NCBI GenBank assembly: GCA_905221605.1
Contig: CAJNDS010002276.1
Span: forward strand, 105,857 to 169,856
Reading direction: 5' to 3'
Source of the DNA: Symbiodinium natans
Lineage: Eukaryota; Sar; Dinophyceae; Suessiales; Symbiodiniaceae
Length of the DNA stretch: 64,000 bases
The notes under the pieces are model-generated. The model was not told where the DNA came from and did not search any database. It saw only the letters and a list, made by a program, of their open reading frames with translations. Numbering within the stretch: position 1 is the stretch's first letter; every line of letters begins with the position of its first letter. A program made the position numbers and the translations under genes. Shown here one piece after another: positions 11,632 to 22,839 of this stretch.

Positions 11632-11712
11632 CTGCGGCGTGATGCCGACCTCCTTCAGAGGGGCACGAACCTCGTCTTCCGGCGTCTGGCCGGTAGAGAA
11701 ACTAGAGTCCAC
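11632..11712 (-). CDS. Coding-like exon, unknown gene
   Basis: The minus strand encodes QTPEDEVRAPLKEVGITPQ and ends at CCGCAG|GTCAGC, a GT donor. The 5' border is uncertain. A downstream minus segment that begins after TTTTGAG (near 11525) continues in phase as ETLLDFVSASFRTHEPAHL before a stop, so a two-exon 3' end is possible. Confidence 0.4.
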
Positions 11713-12573
11713 AGTATACGCAATCTAGAATCCAGGTTGGACATTTAGAGCCTTCCATGCTCTTCACAGTGAGTCTTGAAACAGACCACCGGCTCGGTCT
11801 GTAGGACGATTGTCGCCTACCTTCTCCCTCCCATATGAAAGAACATCATGAACGGGCTGGGTCCAGCACTCCAGTGTCAAAGAAGTTCCGCATCTGAAGT
11901 AGCAAAAGAACCAGCTTTGCCTGAAGGGCTTGAATTGTTACCCCGCACGAAGTGTGGGCACTTTGGTCAAAGGAACAAGTGGTTTGCGAGCCGTGTGTAG
12001 CCAACAACACCTTCTGTCGAGCTCAGCAGCACGTATACTTCCGGCACGAGTTGACTCGATACTGCCTTGTTCTTAGTGGGACGCACAGCCCAAACTCCTC
12101 TAAACCCTAAACCCTAAACCCTGAACCCTGAACCCTAAACCCTAAACCCTCAACCCTCAACCCTCAACCCTAAGCCGATGAACGTTTGTGGACATGCCAG
12201 GCTGTGCCTGGAGCTGGTTGGCAAAGGTGCTGAGCGCCACTGTTTTCTGGATCTGGACCTCGCAAGATGTTCCAGAATCGATGGTTTAGAGTTTAGGATT
12301 TAGGCGGGTTTAGGGTTTAGGGTTTGGCCCTGCAAATGCGCAGCGCCTAGTGTACATCATGACACGCCCAGAAAACCGTGACATCGTTCGAGGGCTGATC
12401 GGCGTGCGAAGCACGATCTCTGGCTAGGATGCATGCTGACGCCGGCCTTTAACTTCAAGGGTCGAACAAAAAGAACACAGATCCGGAGGAAGGTTTCTGT
12501 GCGCTGGACAGGCTTCGCTTGGCTGCGTTGTGATTCGAGCTCCAGGCAACTTTGTCACGAAAGGCTTGGATAC

Positions 12574-12621
12574 CTGCAGCAGCAAGTGCAAGAGCTTCCA
12601 AAGACCCTTTGAATAAGCACC
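12574..12621 (-). CDS. Small coding-like exon CLFKGSLEALALAAAG
   Basis: It has the borders CATAG|GG and GCTGCAG|GTATCC. It is a small, Ala/Leu-rich, helix-like exon of unknown function. Confidence 0.35.
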
Positions 12622-12649
12622 CTATGCAGCAACTGCAACTCTGCAAGCT

Positions 12650-13925
12650 CTGTGTAGTCTCCGAAACCCTAAACCCTTCTAAACCCTAAACCCTAAACCC
12701 CAATCCCTCAAACCTTGGGCTCGCACCGGTGCCGAGGATGGCATCCGTCTTTTCGGCAAGATCTGCATCGCACAGAGGAGGCGCACGCGGCATGTGGGAG
12801 CTTTGAGGTCTTCGGAAGCTCAGGGTGGAATCATGCTTCCTAAGAACTGTAAACACTTGCAAGTCCTATAATTAAGCCCTAAACCTATGTGTCATTAATT
12901 CTGCTGCACTATGACCCCTTTTCGGGTCCTGATTATATATATAAGTCCCCTAACTATAATTAAGGGTACCTGCGAACTGACCATGTGGGCGCCTGATGTG
13001 ACTTTCTCTTGCGACACCTCAGGCACAAGGCGAGGCAAAGCGCAAAGCGCGCAAAAAACACATGAAACGTGTGCAGTGTACAGTCATAAACTTAGAGGTC
13101 TCATGCCGCGAATTATAGTATAAGCTCTCATAGTCACGAGGAACACGGCGAGTAGGACGAAGACTTCAGAGGAGGAGAAAGCATTTCGTTTGTAGAGCGG
13201 CTCCCATTCTGCTCGCGGAGCGCCACTCATCACAGCTGAGCAACTGCTCTCTACCCCAGCGCGCCTGCACGTTCATCTGCTCCAGAGCCCGCAAGAGCTT
13301 GTCCATAAGTTGGTGCTGGCAGCAGACAGACAATGGACAAGGACGTCAGAAAACACAAAGGAACTCCTTGCCAACATAAGCCCGGGAGTGTGAAAGAAAA
13401 GGGTGGTCGTCAAGCCCCGCGTTGTGGAAACGCCATTCGCTGAACATGGGAAGGCGCAGCGCACTTGTCAATCACACGAACATGACATGTCTTACCACTA
13501 AGATCTGGTTCCCTTCGAGCTGTGACAAGGAGTAGTCCAGTAGTGTCCCTGGCCTCTGCCAGTTTGGCTTGTTTCTCCGTTTGTGTTCGCCCGCCCTCAG
13601 AAGCATGAGTGGCATGTAACACCAGAGTTGTCCAAGTGGTTTTCCTTCCACTTCGATACCTGGATGCGCACAGCCGATGTGGATCCGTCGGTTCTGCTTT
13701 GAGGGAGGGGATGGCACTCCTAAACCCAAGACCCAAGACCCTAAACCCCAAACCCACCATATAACCTCGCGAGGGCAGCGGCCAAAAGGCCACGGAGTTG
13801 GAGGCGCAGGAAAACGAGCTGCAAAAGGAAAGAGATAGAAATAAGACCAACCAAGAAACAAACTATACATACATACACACATACGTCACATACGTATTAT
13901 GCGAATATCTGTATACTTTTTGGTA
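12650..13925. other. No gene recognised
   Basis: Short CCCTAAA remnants lie at 12662-12710 and 13722-13755. Two overlapping minus-strand frames of about 140 codons at 13410-13882 translate in part from telomere-like text (VWGLGSWVLGLG) and are not convincing. Confidence 0.35.
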
Positions 13926-13933
13926 GGCCCTAC

Positions 13934-14062
13934 CTCTTTCGACAGCGCAGCCAGTCGTGTGCACAGCTTTTGGCTCTACTTTTGGTCTGCACTTGCCCAC
14001 GGGCCTGCTCCTTCAGCTCCGACCGATGGCCCTCCAACAGGCGGGTGACGCGGAAGGATCGC
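13934..14062 (-). CDS. Coding-like exon, basic coiled-coil type
   Basis: It starts after GGCAAG|GCG and ends AAGAG|GTAGGG, a GT donor. Forty-two codons encode VTRLLEGHRSELKEQARGQV followed by a Lys/Arg/Cys-rich tail. It is similar in style to the exon at 7560-7615. No domain name can be given. Confidence 0.45.
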
Positions 14063-14884
14063 CTTGCCATAAAGCCCGCCACCACACGCACCCCGAGACT
14101 TCGACTACGTTAAGACCAAAATCGTCGGCTTTTTGCGCTGCAAACCTACAAGCAGGGCGTATACCATCTTCAGCCGACCATGGCAACCATCAACGCTAAA
14201 CCCTAAATCCTGAATCAACAACATTCAACAACCTCCCACTGAAACGCAGGGAAGGAGACTCATAGAATGAAAAAGCTGTGCATCCAGTACCCAGATTCCA
14301 GGACCTCTGCTTTACCCCCCCCCCAGAGCTGTAATCCTTCATATGGGAACCCCCCAAAGAACCTCCAGACAGGTACCCTAATGATGGGAACCTGCCCACA
14401 ATTCACTCTCTTGCACTTGCCGCATCTTGCCGCGAGGTGCGCCTCTTGAACGTCTTCTCTATCTTCCAAGCAGCCTTAGTTCCCCAGTGAAAGCTTGCAA
14501 CACCCCTAGCCCCAAACCCCAAACCCTAAACCCTGAACCCGAAGACCTTGACCTTAACCCTAAACCCGAAATCGGCCTCCCCGTCTGCCTCACCTAACCC
14601 CCCTTGAATCGCTCTACTCCCGCAGCGAAGTCTCACAAACCTACGCCCAAACGCACTGCAACTGATGACTTTGATGACTCGGCTGAGCAGAGCTATGTCT
14701 GCCCCTGTTAGTCCGAACACACCTGCCTCGGCCGAACTTAGGCCTCAGCGGTATTGGCAATTCCTTATACAGGCCAACGAACTGCCAAGACCCGACTCAC
14801 CTGCCACCACGACTGAGGCGAAGGACCAGGGCAGCAGAATCCAGACTGTCAAGCTGATCTTTGGCAGCTGACAGCTCCTTCGAA

Positions 14885-15012
14885 GGGGGGGGGGGGGGGG
14901 GTGGTCTTGCGAAACATGTCCTAAAGCTGCCGTCTTCAAAAGAGCTGCATATATATATATATATGGCAGCATATATATATATATATATATCATTCATATA
15001 TGATATAATATG
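14885..15012. repeat. G homopolymer followed by TA microsatellite
   Basis: A G run of about 16 bases is followed within 60 bases by two (TA)n blocks around 14950-15000. Confidence 0.9.
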
Positions 15013-15056
15013 ATATCATGTAATGTTGAATTCCCGGGCATTGGGGCAGAATTGGC

Positions 15057-15248
15057 CTAACAACTCTTGCTGCGTTGAGGGCATAAGTCTGAAATGATTG
15101 CAGAAAATACGCTCTGAGAATCACAAAAGTACCTGGGACCAACACCGTCCGCCGGGCCATGCAGTCCAACAGCCGAGACCTCCCGTTCGGTGATCGAGAA
15201 CGACACCAGGCACATCACATCATGCAGGTGACTTAGCCACGGAACACC
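15057..15248 (-). CDS. Coding-like 3' exon, unknown gene
   Basis: A continuous 64-codon frame starts after CTTCAG|GGT and ends with TAG at 15057. It contains VPWLSHLHDVMCLVSFSITE and VFSAIISDLCPQR, a hydrophobic then mixed profile typical of a globular protein. The exon is longer than most in this window and has the AG|G border. No domain is recognised. Confidence 0.45.
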   Translation of the reverse strand, partial: GVPWLSHLHDVMCLVSFSITEREVSAVGLHGPADGVGPRYFCDSQSVFSAIISDLCPQRSKSC

Positions 15249-15476
15249 CTGAAGCCTGTATACACCCAATATAAGCCCCCAAAAAACTCATGAACTACGA
15301 AAACCCTAAACGAACGCTGACAATAAACCCTACATACGCCCTAGAATTATACCCCCTAGATGCAGCTAAATTCCACAGGCGAGGCTTGGGGCCCAGCTGC
15401 TTGGCAGTCAGCGCCAGCCACGTGCGCTCTCTCTTCATGCCTTGTCCCGCAAGGTGCAAAAAAATGGCAGCTGCTC

Positions 15477-15575
15477 AGGGTTTAGGGTTTAGGGTTTATA
15501 GGGTTTGGGGTTTAGGGTTTAGGGTTAAGGGTTTAGGGTTGAGGGTTAAGGGTTGAGGGTTAAGGGGGTTTAGGG
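15477..15575. repeat. Telomere-like tract (TTTAGGG, variants)
   Basis: Near-perfect units decay into TTAAGGG and TTGAGGG variants. Confidence 0.9.
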
Positions 15576-15587
15576 GCTTCTGCACAG

Positions 15588-15773
15588 TTAAGTGGTTGCG
15601 GCGCTGTTGGTGCAAGCCAGAAGCCTTTGCAACAGATTTTGGGGTGACGGTTGGTGGAAGGGGTGCGGTGCAGTCGCAGCACACTTCCCCTGCCAAGACG
15701 GAGAGTGGTACAAGTGACCAGGCTTCTGCATCGAGACAGTGGTGAGCGCAGCAGCGCCCGACGAAACAAGCAA
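15588..15773 (-). CDS. Coding-like open frame, unknown
   Basis: The minus frame contains MQKPGHLYHSPSWQGKCAA followed by a His/Pro/Gln-rich segment. Two other minus frames are partly open, so the choice rests on composition only. Confidence 0.3.
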   Translation of the reverse strand: MLVSSGAAALTTVSMQKPGHLYHSPSWQGKCAATAPHPFHQPSPQNLLQRLLACTNSAATT

Positions 15774-16097
15774 CTTGGCTTATGGCGGGCAGACTCGAGA
15801 TTTACTTCGCCTCAGCTGGACAACATCCTTCTGCTTTCATCGAGCTGAATCAAGGGTGCCAAAGCAAACCAAAAATCAAAAACAAAAACAAGTCCTGGAC
15901 CTCCACAGCTGAGGCCGGTGCGGGTGAGTCCTGGCTGGGACATCCGGTGCACACCCATCTCGAGCTGCGTGCAGAGCCTGTGGCACATTACTCAGCACAC
16001 TTTCCCACCAAGGCGCCCCCGGATTCTCAGCACGCCATCACCCGAGTGCCAAGCTCATCACAGTCGCTGGTGTCATCCCTCAGGGTACCTCTGGTTT

Positions 16098-16339
16098 TGG
16101 GGTTTAGGGTTTAGGGTTTAGGGTTTAGGGTTTAGGGTTTAGGGCTACGATCTGGCAAGCTGCCATCTGAGTTCTGGGCTATTGAGAAGCTGAAGACAGG
16201 TCCGCAGGACAGAGCCGTGTGCGATGACGACCTCACAGATACTTCAAGTATATCCGAAGTATCCTTCTTCATAGAGAAGCCGCGAACTAGGTGCCTTATA
16301 TTGTTTCCCCCAAAAGCAGCCCTAAAACCTAAACCCTAA
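16098..16339 (+). CDS. Telomere-like tract followed by coding-like exon on plus
   Basis: Six TTTAGGG units (16098-16144) run directly into a plus-strand open frame of about 65 codons (16143-16339). The frame contains CDDDLTDTSSISEVSFFIEK, an acidic Ser/Thr-rich segment. The last telomeric unit supplies TTTAG|GG, so the repeat itself would be the 3' splice site if the exon is real. A plus frame upstream (15782-16114) is also open and could be an earlier exon. Confidence 0.35.
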
Positions 16340-16468
16340 ACCGTGTCGGGGATCCTGCAGGGCACCTGACTCTCTCACTGAGAGCCGGCTAGAGAGCTCT
16401 ACTCGATCTGAGCCTGCTCATGCCAGTACTCTGCCACGATGGTCCGGAAACGGTCCACCGCCTCTGCT

Positions 16469-16560
16469 AGGGTTTAGGGTTTAGGGTTTAGGGTTTAGGG
16501 TTTAGGGTTTAGGGTTTAGGGTTTAGGGCTCAGGGTTCAGGGTTTAGGGACTCAATGCCA
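16469..16560. repeat. Telomere-like tract (TTTAGGG)
   Basis: About eight perfect units are followed by GGTTCAGGG variants. Confidence 0.95.
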
Positions 16561-17007
16561 AATCGGGTTCAGGGTTTAGGGACTCAAGCCAATGCAAAAG
16601 CCTCCAGTACTGTGGCACTACAATGTATCGCGCTCACACAGCTGCAAATTGCAATTGTTCACCTCTGCACACCGACATGGAAAGTAATAAGCTATGTGAA
16701 ACTGCGCAAAAAGGCTTAAGAAGGCAAGAAATCTCGCTGTAACCGGCAGACGGATCCACATGCAGATTCTCTGTTCGAGCCCTGTTGCAACCATCCCGCT
16801 TTTTCCCCAACTCATGCCGGCACTGCAACGTCGAAATAGTCAAGAAAGAGATCATCATCGCGCCGGAACTCATCACCTCAGCAGTCCAAGCGTGGCCCGG
16901 GCGACGCAACACACAACAGCCGGACCACAACCAGAACTGCAATTAAGCCTACGAAGCTCAGGTGGCTGAACATCACCACCTGTTCTTTATCCGCCACGAC
17001 ACGGATT

Positions 17008-17220
17008 TTAGGTTTCCTGCATCTTCCTGCTTGCTGCCAGGTTGCTGAGGTGATGGAGTCGTTCCAGCTTCACCAAGTCAGCGCCACACCTTCGTTCGCG
17101 TGCTCTGTCTCTTCTCTTTCTCTTGCTGGTTTTCCTCTGTTCCAGCATGTGCTTAATGAGTGACACCAGTATCGCCAGAACATCACAAGCCCAGAAGACC
17201 CCGACACAAATCCCAGACAA
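17008..17220 (-). CDS. Coding-like exon: hydrophobic segment then Lys/Arg-rich stretch
   Basis: A 70-codon minus frame starts with a hydrophobic stretch (VGVFWACDVLAILVSLIKHM) that could span a membrane. It is followed by a strongly basic region (KTSKRKRRDRARERR) and a mixed C-terminal part. The sharp change from hydrophobic to basic would suit a membrane anchor with a cytosolic basic tail. Borders are unclear and no homologue comes to mind. Confidence 0.4.
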   Translation of the reverse strand: MSGICVGVFWACDVLAILVSLIKHMLEQRKTSKRKRRDRARERRCGADLVKLERLHHLSNLAASRKMQET

Positions 17221-17889
17221 AAAACTGAAACAAACCGAGGTTTCAAGCCATCCCCTTTTGCTTCTTCTCCTTCTTCTGCTGCACCCCTGTGGCCCGGCCA
17301 GGGGGCTCCCCCCCTCTCGCTCTACATTTCCCTTGCAGTCTTTCTTTCAAGGGCTGAGCAAAGGCTACATCCGAGCCTGCCAAGGTCCCTTCTATTACTT
17401 CCTGGCAGGTACACAATGAAAACCAATTCCCTTACAGCTTGCCATCTTCCTTTACTCCCAGCTCTGCCCAGAAACGCATGAAACCACTCTACAGCGGTCT
17501 ACAGTTCTCAACCGCATGTGCAGCTCCAAACTTTTTCAGTCTCGGTGCCTCTGTCTGTCATGTTTCTGTCCATCTTTCATACTTCTTTCGGAAGACATTC
17601 CGCCCGACCATGTTGATGTTGGCGAGAAGAAACTGTTGGCCCGACATGGTTCGAAAGTAGGTGGCATCACCAACTTCGTTAAGCCACTCCTCCAGGGTTT
17701 AGGGTTTAGGGCTGCCCCGTTCTCCCCAGGCCATTGCCCTGCCTCGACTCTGGGTCACGTGAATTCGTACTACGACGGGTGGCGGCAAAGGGGCTCGTGC
17801 CCCTCAAAACCATAAAGGACTGGCAACGCCGCCACCACTTCACACCTGCCCTTGGGACAGACACTCGCTTGGATTCCCACTCTCCAGCC

Positions 17890-17977
17890 CTGCAATTTGT
17901 CCTCCTTTTGCTGCGTCTCCAGCCAATGCTGGATGTCCTTTTCGTGGGTTCCATTCGAACGGGGCCCCGACGAACCC
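17890..17977 (-). CDS. Coding-like exon, charged
   Basis: It has the borders AACGAG|GGG and TTGCAG|GGC. It encodes a Gly/Ser start followed by HEKDIQHWLETQQKEDKLQ. Downstream minus text at 17706-17850 (containing RRSTNSRDPESRQGNG) is also open and may be a later exon. It lies upstream of 17008-17220 on the same strand, so one gene is possible. Confidence 0.4.
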
Positions 17978-18396
17978 CTCGTTGCTCGGGCTCTAAAAAC
18001 CCCTAGGGGCATGCTTACCCAACCGGTGCATGCTCTTCTCTCTCTCTCTCTCTCTCATCTCCGTGTCCGTGTCCTTCCCTCCCGCCCTCCCAGCAGAGGC
18101 TTGCACTTGACATCCATCGCCGCCTCCACTGACCCGAAACTTTTGGCCGCGCCTCCGTGCTACAAAATGGGACATGCCCGAATGCGTGGTTTGCAAGGAC
18201 ATGTGAACATGTCGGGGGCTCGACTCTTGCTTGTCTGCAGGTTGCCCCATCAAGCCAGAACTGCATCTTCGAGCTTTAGAAGCTGACCGAGACTACTGAA
18301 GTTTCGGCTGCAGTAGATTCTCACGCTCCCTCCTGAATAATGGCCATCATAAGTGCATCATAGGAATTTAGGCAATAGAAATAGTTCTCCATCCTA

Positions 18397-18505
18397 CCCA
18401 AAGGATCCATGTACCTATATAGTATATACTTGGGCCTTAAAGGGGTTCCTATATAGTAGCTTTAGGGCCCAAGTATATACTATATAGGTACATGGATCCT
18501 TTGGG
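18397..18505. mobile_element. Perfect-arm palindromic element, MITE-like
   Basis: Two 40-base arms are exact reverse complements, the left starting CCCAAAGGATCCATGTACCT, around a 29-base centre that contains CTTAAAGG. The element has no coding capacity and fits a non-autonomous DNA element or a recent fold-back. A degenerate relative with shared GTACCTA and TATACTTGGGCC text lies at 22721-22815. Confidence 0.8.
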
Positions 18506-18601
18506 CTACATATCAACAGTTCCTCAGAGTTTGTAGCCCGACTTTGCGGAGAGTCCAAGTCTGCAGGCACCCCGGGCACTCCCCAACTCCATCACCTCCG
18601 T

Positions 18602-18697
18602 AGGGTTTAGGGTTTAGGGTTTAGGGTTTAGGGTTTAGGGTTTAGGGTTTAGGGTTTAGGGTTTAGGGTTTTAGGGTTTAGGGTTTAGGGTTTAGGG
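18602..18697. repeat. Telomere-like tract (TTTAGGG)
   Basis: About 13 units, one with an inserted T. The flanks are unique and no gene is recognised in 18700-19190. Confidence 0.95.
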
Positions 18698-19369
18698 GCG
18701 CCCGAACCGCTGGGTGCCAGGCCATATTGCTGCGTCAGGCCCTCAGGGCAGCTGTTGTGCCACAGAATCCCACCATCTCCCCTTGGCATGACTCATCCCT
18801 CTGCCTGTACGATGAGTAGCTGAACCTGCGTGTCGTTCACAACAGTGGCCGCCTGGTGGCTGCATTTTGTCCGGAGTTGCGTGGGGAGAGAAGGAAAGGT
18901 TTAATCGTTTCATGGTCTCATGGTTGGGGTGCTACGTTGGAAAGCAGGATTCATTGTCTGTGCCTGAGTGGCGCGTCCGCACATGTTCAGACTCTCAAGG
19001 CGTCAGCTGTACTTTGTGGGTCCCAACGCGCATGGCCCCATGAAGTGCAATTCTACTTCCACAGCCTTCTGGTCACTGGCCGCTTTGATTTCGGCATCAG
19101 CACCTTCCACTTCTCCAATCTTGTCATCTGCTAGCACCAAAAAAAGATACACGTTCACATGACACCAATACCTTACACGTACATCGCTTGATACATATAT
19201 ATATATATATATATATGCTACCCCCCCCCCCATAGGCCCACGTTTTCGCGAGTTTTAGCGTGTTTTACACACAAAAAAAACATAATTTACTACTTTTTTT
19301 GCTGCCCAGACATCTCCAGATGCAGGCGAGATACCTTGGATGAGCTTTGCATTGTTTGCTTTAAAACAT

Positions 19370-22075
19370 TGTTTTTTTTGGACAGTACAGCACTTTGGAG
19401 TCCTGGGACAGCAGAGACGCTGTACTGTCCCAAAAAAAACCCTTTCAAGCCAAAACAAGCAAACATGCTGTACTGTCCCAAAAAAACCAAAAAAACACAA
19501 AGTTTAGAGACCTTGGACGCCAAGTGGCCTGGAGGTCTACAAACTTTGGTTGTTTTGGTGTTTTTGGGACAGTACAGCATTTTTGCATTGCTTGCTTTAA
19601 AAACAGTGGTTTTTTTTGGACAATACAGCACTTTGGAGTCCTGGGACTGCAAAAACGCTGTGCTGTCCAAAAAAATCCAATCTTTTCAAGCCAAAACAAG
19701 CAAAAATGCTGCACGGTCCAAAAAAAACAAAGTTTAGAGACCTTGGCGGACTGCAAAAACACTGTACTGTCCCAAAGAAACCAGTCTTTGAACCGATTCA
19801 CATTACTTTATACAGGAGTCCTATTGGTTCCTACTTATTTTAATAAGATTCCTTCTCATTTTGACAGGATTCCTATGAATTATAGCCGGTGCTTTTCAAT
19901 TTGTTAAGGGTTCCTATTCATTTTAAAGGTTCCCTATTAACGTTTATCGTTTCCGAAAAATATTGGCAGGATTCCTATGAATTCAATAGAGGATTCCTAT
20001 CTATTTTCATAGGATTCCGACAAAGTTTCATAGGGCCCCTGATTATTCTAATGAGGCTCCTACTAATGTAATAGGATTCCTATCAATTTTAGGGTTCTTA
20101 TTTATTCATATTAATGGGATTCGTATTCATTTTAATAGGGGTCTCATTCGTTTCAAAAGGATTCCTATTGGTTTAGGCTCATATTCATTTAGTAGGATTC
20201 CTATTAATTCTTGTTATAGGAATCTTATTCTTTCATAGGAGTTCTACTTCCTATTAATCTTAGTAAGAAACCTTCTCAGTCTAGTAGGAGTCCTATGAAT
20301 TACCAAGCGTTCTTTTTGATTTGTGAAGGGTCCCTTTTCATTCTAATCGGCTTCCTATTAGCTTTTATCCGGAAAAAATTGATAGGATTCGTGTGAATTC
20401 AATGAAAGGTTCCTACTTATTATCATAGGATCCCAATAAAGTATCATAGGGTTCCTAAATATTTTTCAGAAGGCTCCTACTCATGCAACAAGATTCCTAT
20501 CAGAAGTGCTGTACTGTCCCAATCTTTTTGAAACAGAGAAGCAAAAACACCGTATTGTCCCAATCTTTGACGTGGAGACCCTGAAAAGATTGTTTGTTTT
20601 TTGAGTTTTTTGGGACAGTACAGCGATTTTGCAAGCCTGGACCCAAAAACATTGGGACAGTACAGTGTTTTCGACACCTGGAGGGCCTGAAGTGCTGTAC
20701 TGTCCCAATCTTGTAGGCTGAGAGGAGCAAAAACACTGTACTGTCCAAAAAACTCAAAAAAAAACAATCTTTTCAGGGCAGGTCAAAGATGGGGACAGTG
20801 CGTGTTTTTGCATGCCTGGACCCAAAAACATTGGGACAGTACAGCGTTTTCTGCACCTAGAAGGCCTGAAGTGCTGTACTGTCCCAATTTTTTCTGGGAC
20901 AGTGAAGCAAAAACACCGTACTGTCCTACAAACTCAAAAAAACCAATCTCCAGCTCAAAGATTGGGACAGTACAGCGTTTTGCATGACTGGACCCAAAAG
21001 ATGGGGACAGCACAGCGTTTTCTGCACCTGGAGGGCCTGAAGTGCTGTACTGTCCCAATCTTTTTGAGACAGAGAGGCAAAAACACCGTACTGTCCCAAT
21101 CTGTTACCTGGAGACCCTGAAAAGATTGGGTTTTTTGAGTTTTTTGGGACAGTACCGCTTTTTTGCATGCCTGGACCCAAAAAACATTGGGACAGTGCAG
21201 CGTTTTTGCATGCCTGGACCCAAAAACATTGGGACAGTACAGTGTTCTCGACACCTGGAGGGCCTGAAGTGCTGTACTGTCCCAATCTTTTAGGCTGAGA
21301 GGAGCAAAAACGCTGTACTGTCCCAAAACTGTCCCAAAAAACTCAACCAATCTTTTCAGGGTCTCCAGGTCAAAGATTGGGACAGTACAGTGTTTTTGCA
21401 TGCCTGGACCCAAAAACATTGGGACAGTACAGCGTTTTCTGCACCTAGAAGGCCTGAAGTGCTGTACTGTCCCAATTTTTTTGGGACAGTGAAGCAAGAA
21501 CACGGTACTGTCCCAAAAAACTCAAAAAAACCAATCTTTTGAGGGTCTCCAGCTCAAAGATTGGGACAGTACAGCGTTTTTGCATGACTGGACCCAGAAG
21601 ATGGGGACAGTACAGCGTTTTCTGCACCTGGAGGGCCTGAAGTGCTGTACTGTCCCACTCTTTTTGAGACAGAGAGGCAAAAACACCGCACTGTCCCAAT
21701 CTTTGAGCTGGAGACCCTCAAAATATTGTTTTTTTTGGTTGTTTTGGGACAGTACAGCGTTTTTGCTTCTCTGAGCCTCAAAGATTGGGACAGTACAGCG
21801 TTTTTGCATGCCTGGACCCAAAAAAATTTGGGACAGTACAGCATTTTTGCATGTCTGGACCCCAAAACATTGGGACAGTACAGCGTTTTCTGCACCTGGA
21901 GAGCTTGAAGTGCTGTACTGTCCCAAACTTTTTGGGACACAGACGCAAAAACACTGTACTGTCCCAATCTTCGAGCTGGAGACCCTCAAAAGATTGTTTT
22001 TTTGGTTTTTTTGGGACAGTACAGCGTTTTTACGCGTCTGAGCCTAAAAGATTAGGACAGTACAGCGTTTTTGCA
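19370..22075. repeat. Array of 13-bp motif GGGACAGTACAGC in both orientations
   Basis: By eye there are roughly 45 copies of GGGACAGTACAGC or its complement GCTGTACTGTCCC, one about every 40 bases and often alternating in orientation. They are joined by recurrent linkers (TTTTTGCATGCCTGGACCC, CACCTGGAGGGCCTGAAG and AAAGATTGGGAC). A higher-order unit of about 300-600 bases repeats imperfectly between 20505 and 22075. An outlying block with a different linker lies at 19370-19795. Long open frames through the array on both strands are a result of the repeat and not genes. Confidence 0.95.
19800..20505. repeat. AT-rich insert with 420-bp tandem duplication
   Basis: The insert is built from short phrases around GGATTCCTAT. 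Two diverged copies of a longer unit are offset by 420 bases: TCCTATGAATTA at 19871 matches TCCTATGAATTA at 20291, and both copies then follow the same order of phrases. The insert splits the 13-bp motif array. Confidence 0.8.
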
Positions 22076-22175
22076 GTTTCTATTTGCCCTGGGAGGCCCC
22101 TAAACCTAAACCCCTAAACCTCCGGTGTAGCCAGGGCACCTGAGGCAGGCAAAACTATAGCAAAAGTGTGGACCT

Positions 22176-22345
22176 ATGGGGCGGGGGGGGGGGGGGGGGG
22201 TACCATACATATATGTATATATATATATATTGCATACAAGACAGAGGACTCCTTCATACATCACATACAATAAACATACACCAGGTGTCTAGGAAAGGCA
22301 AAGCTCCGTTGTGCCAAAGACCCCCCCCCCCCCCTGGCGGGCTCT
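22176..22345. repeat. G run, TA repeat and C run
   Basis: A G run of about 18 bases at 22183-22200 is followed by a (TA)n block and a C run near 22322-22334. A short telomere-like tract lies at 22437-22475, and further C runs at 22498-22515 and 22627-22643. Confidence 0.9.
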
Positions 22346-22720
22346 GAGCTTCTGAGCTCGCAGCTGGCAAGCTCGGCTTCCAAGTGCTGGACCTCTGTGG
22401 ACTGAGCCTCCAGACAGGAATCTCAGTCCATCTTCTTAGGGTTTGGGGTTTAGGGTTTAGGGTTTGGGGTTTAGGATGCAAGAGGAGTCGCAAACCGCCC
22501 CCCCCCACCCCCCCGACCCACCCACAGCGCCTTGATGTAGATGTCAGTAATGCTGAAGATCTTATGCCAAGGCCTCAGAACAGTCCAGCACAAGTTCCCA
22601 AGACCAAGCACATGCCAACCTTCCTTCCCCCCCCCCCCCCCCCCAAGTCTCTTGGAACTCGGCATGATGGCGGACCTGGCAGCCGAAAATGACGAAACAA
22701 ATCAAGTTTAGACCTTAGGG

Positions 22721-22815
22721 GTTCATGTACCTAAAGAGGGTATACTTGGGCCGTAAATACCTCTTATATAAGGACTTTGGGGCGCAAGTATACACAAACA
22801 AGGTACATAGACTTT
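22721..22815. mobile_element. Degenerate palindromic element
   Basis: Arms with CATGTACCTA and TATACTTGGGCC at one end and matching complements at the other relate it to the element at 18397-18505. Confidence 0.5.
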
Positions 22816-22839
22816 TAGGGATCAGTCTTTGAGAAGAAT

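Noticed and set aside
20477-22117. Many overlapping ORFs of 75-182 codons with CTVPI/LGQYS-like text
   Set aside because: They recur with the 13-bp motif in both orientations, so they are translations of the repeat.
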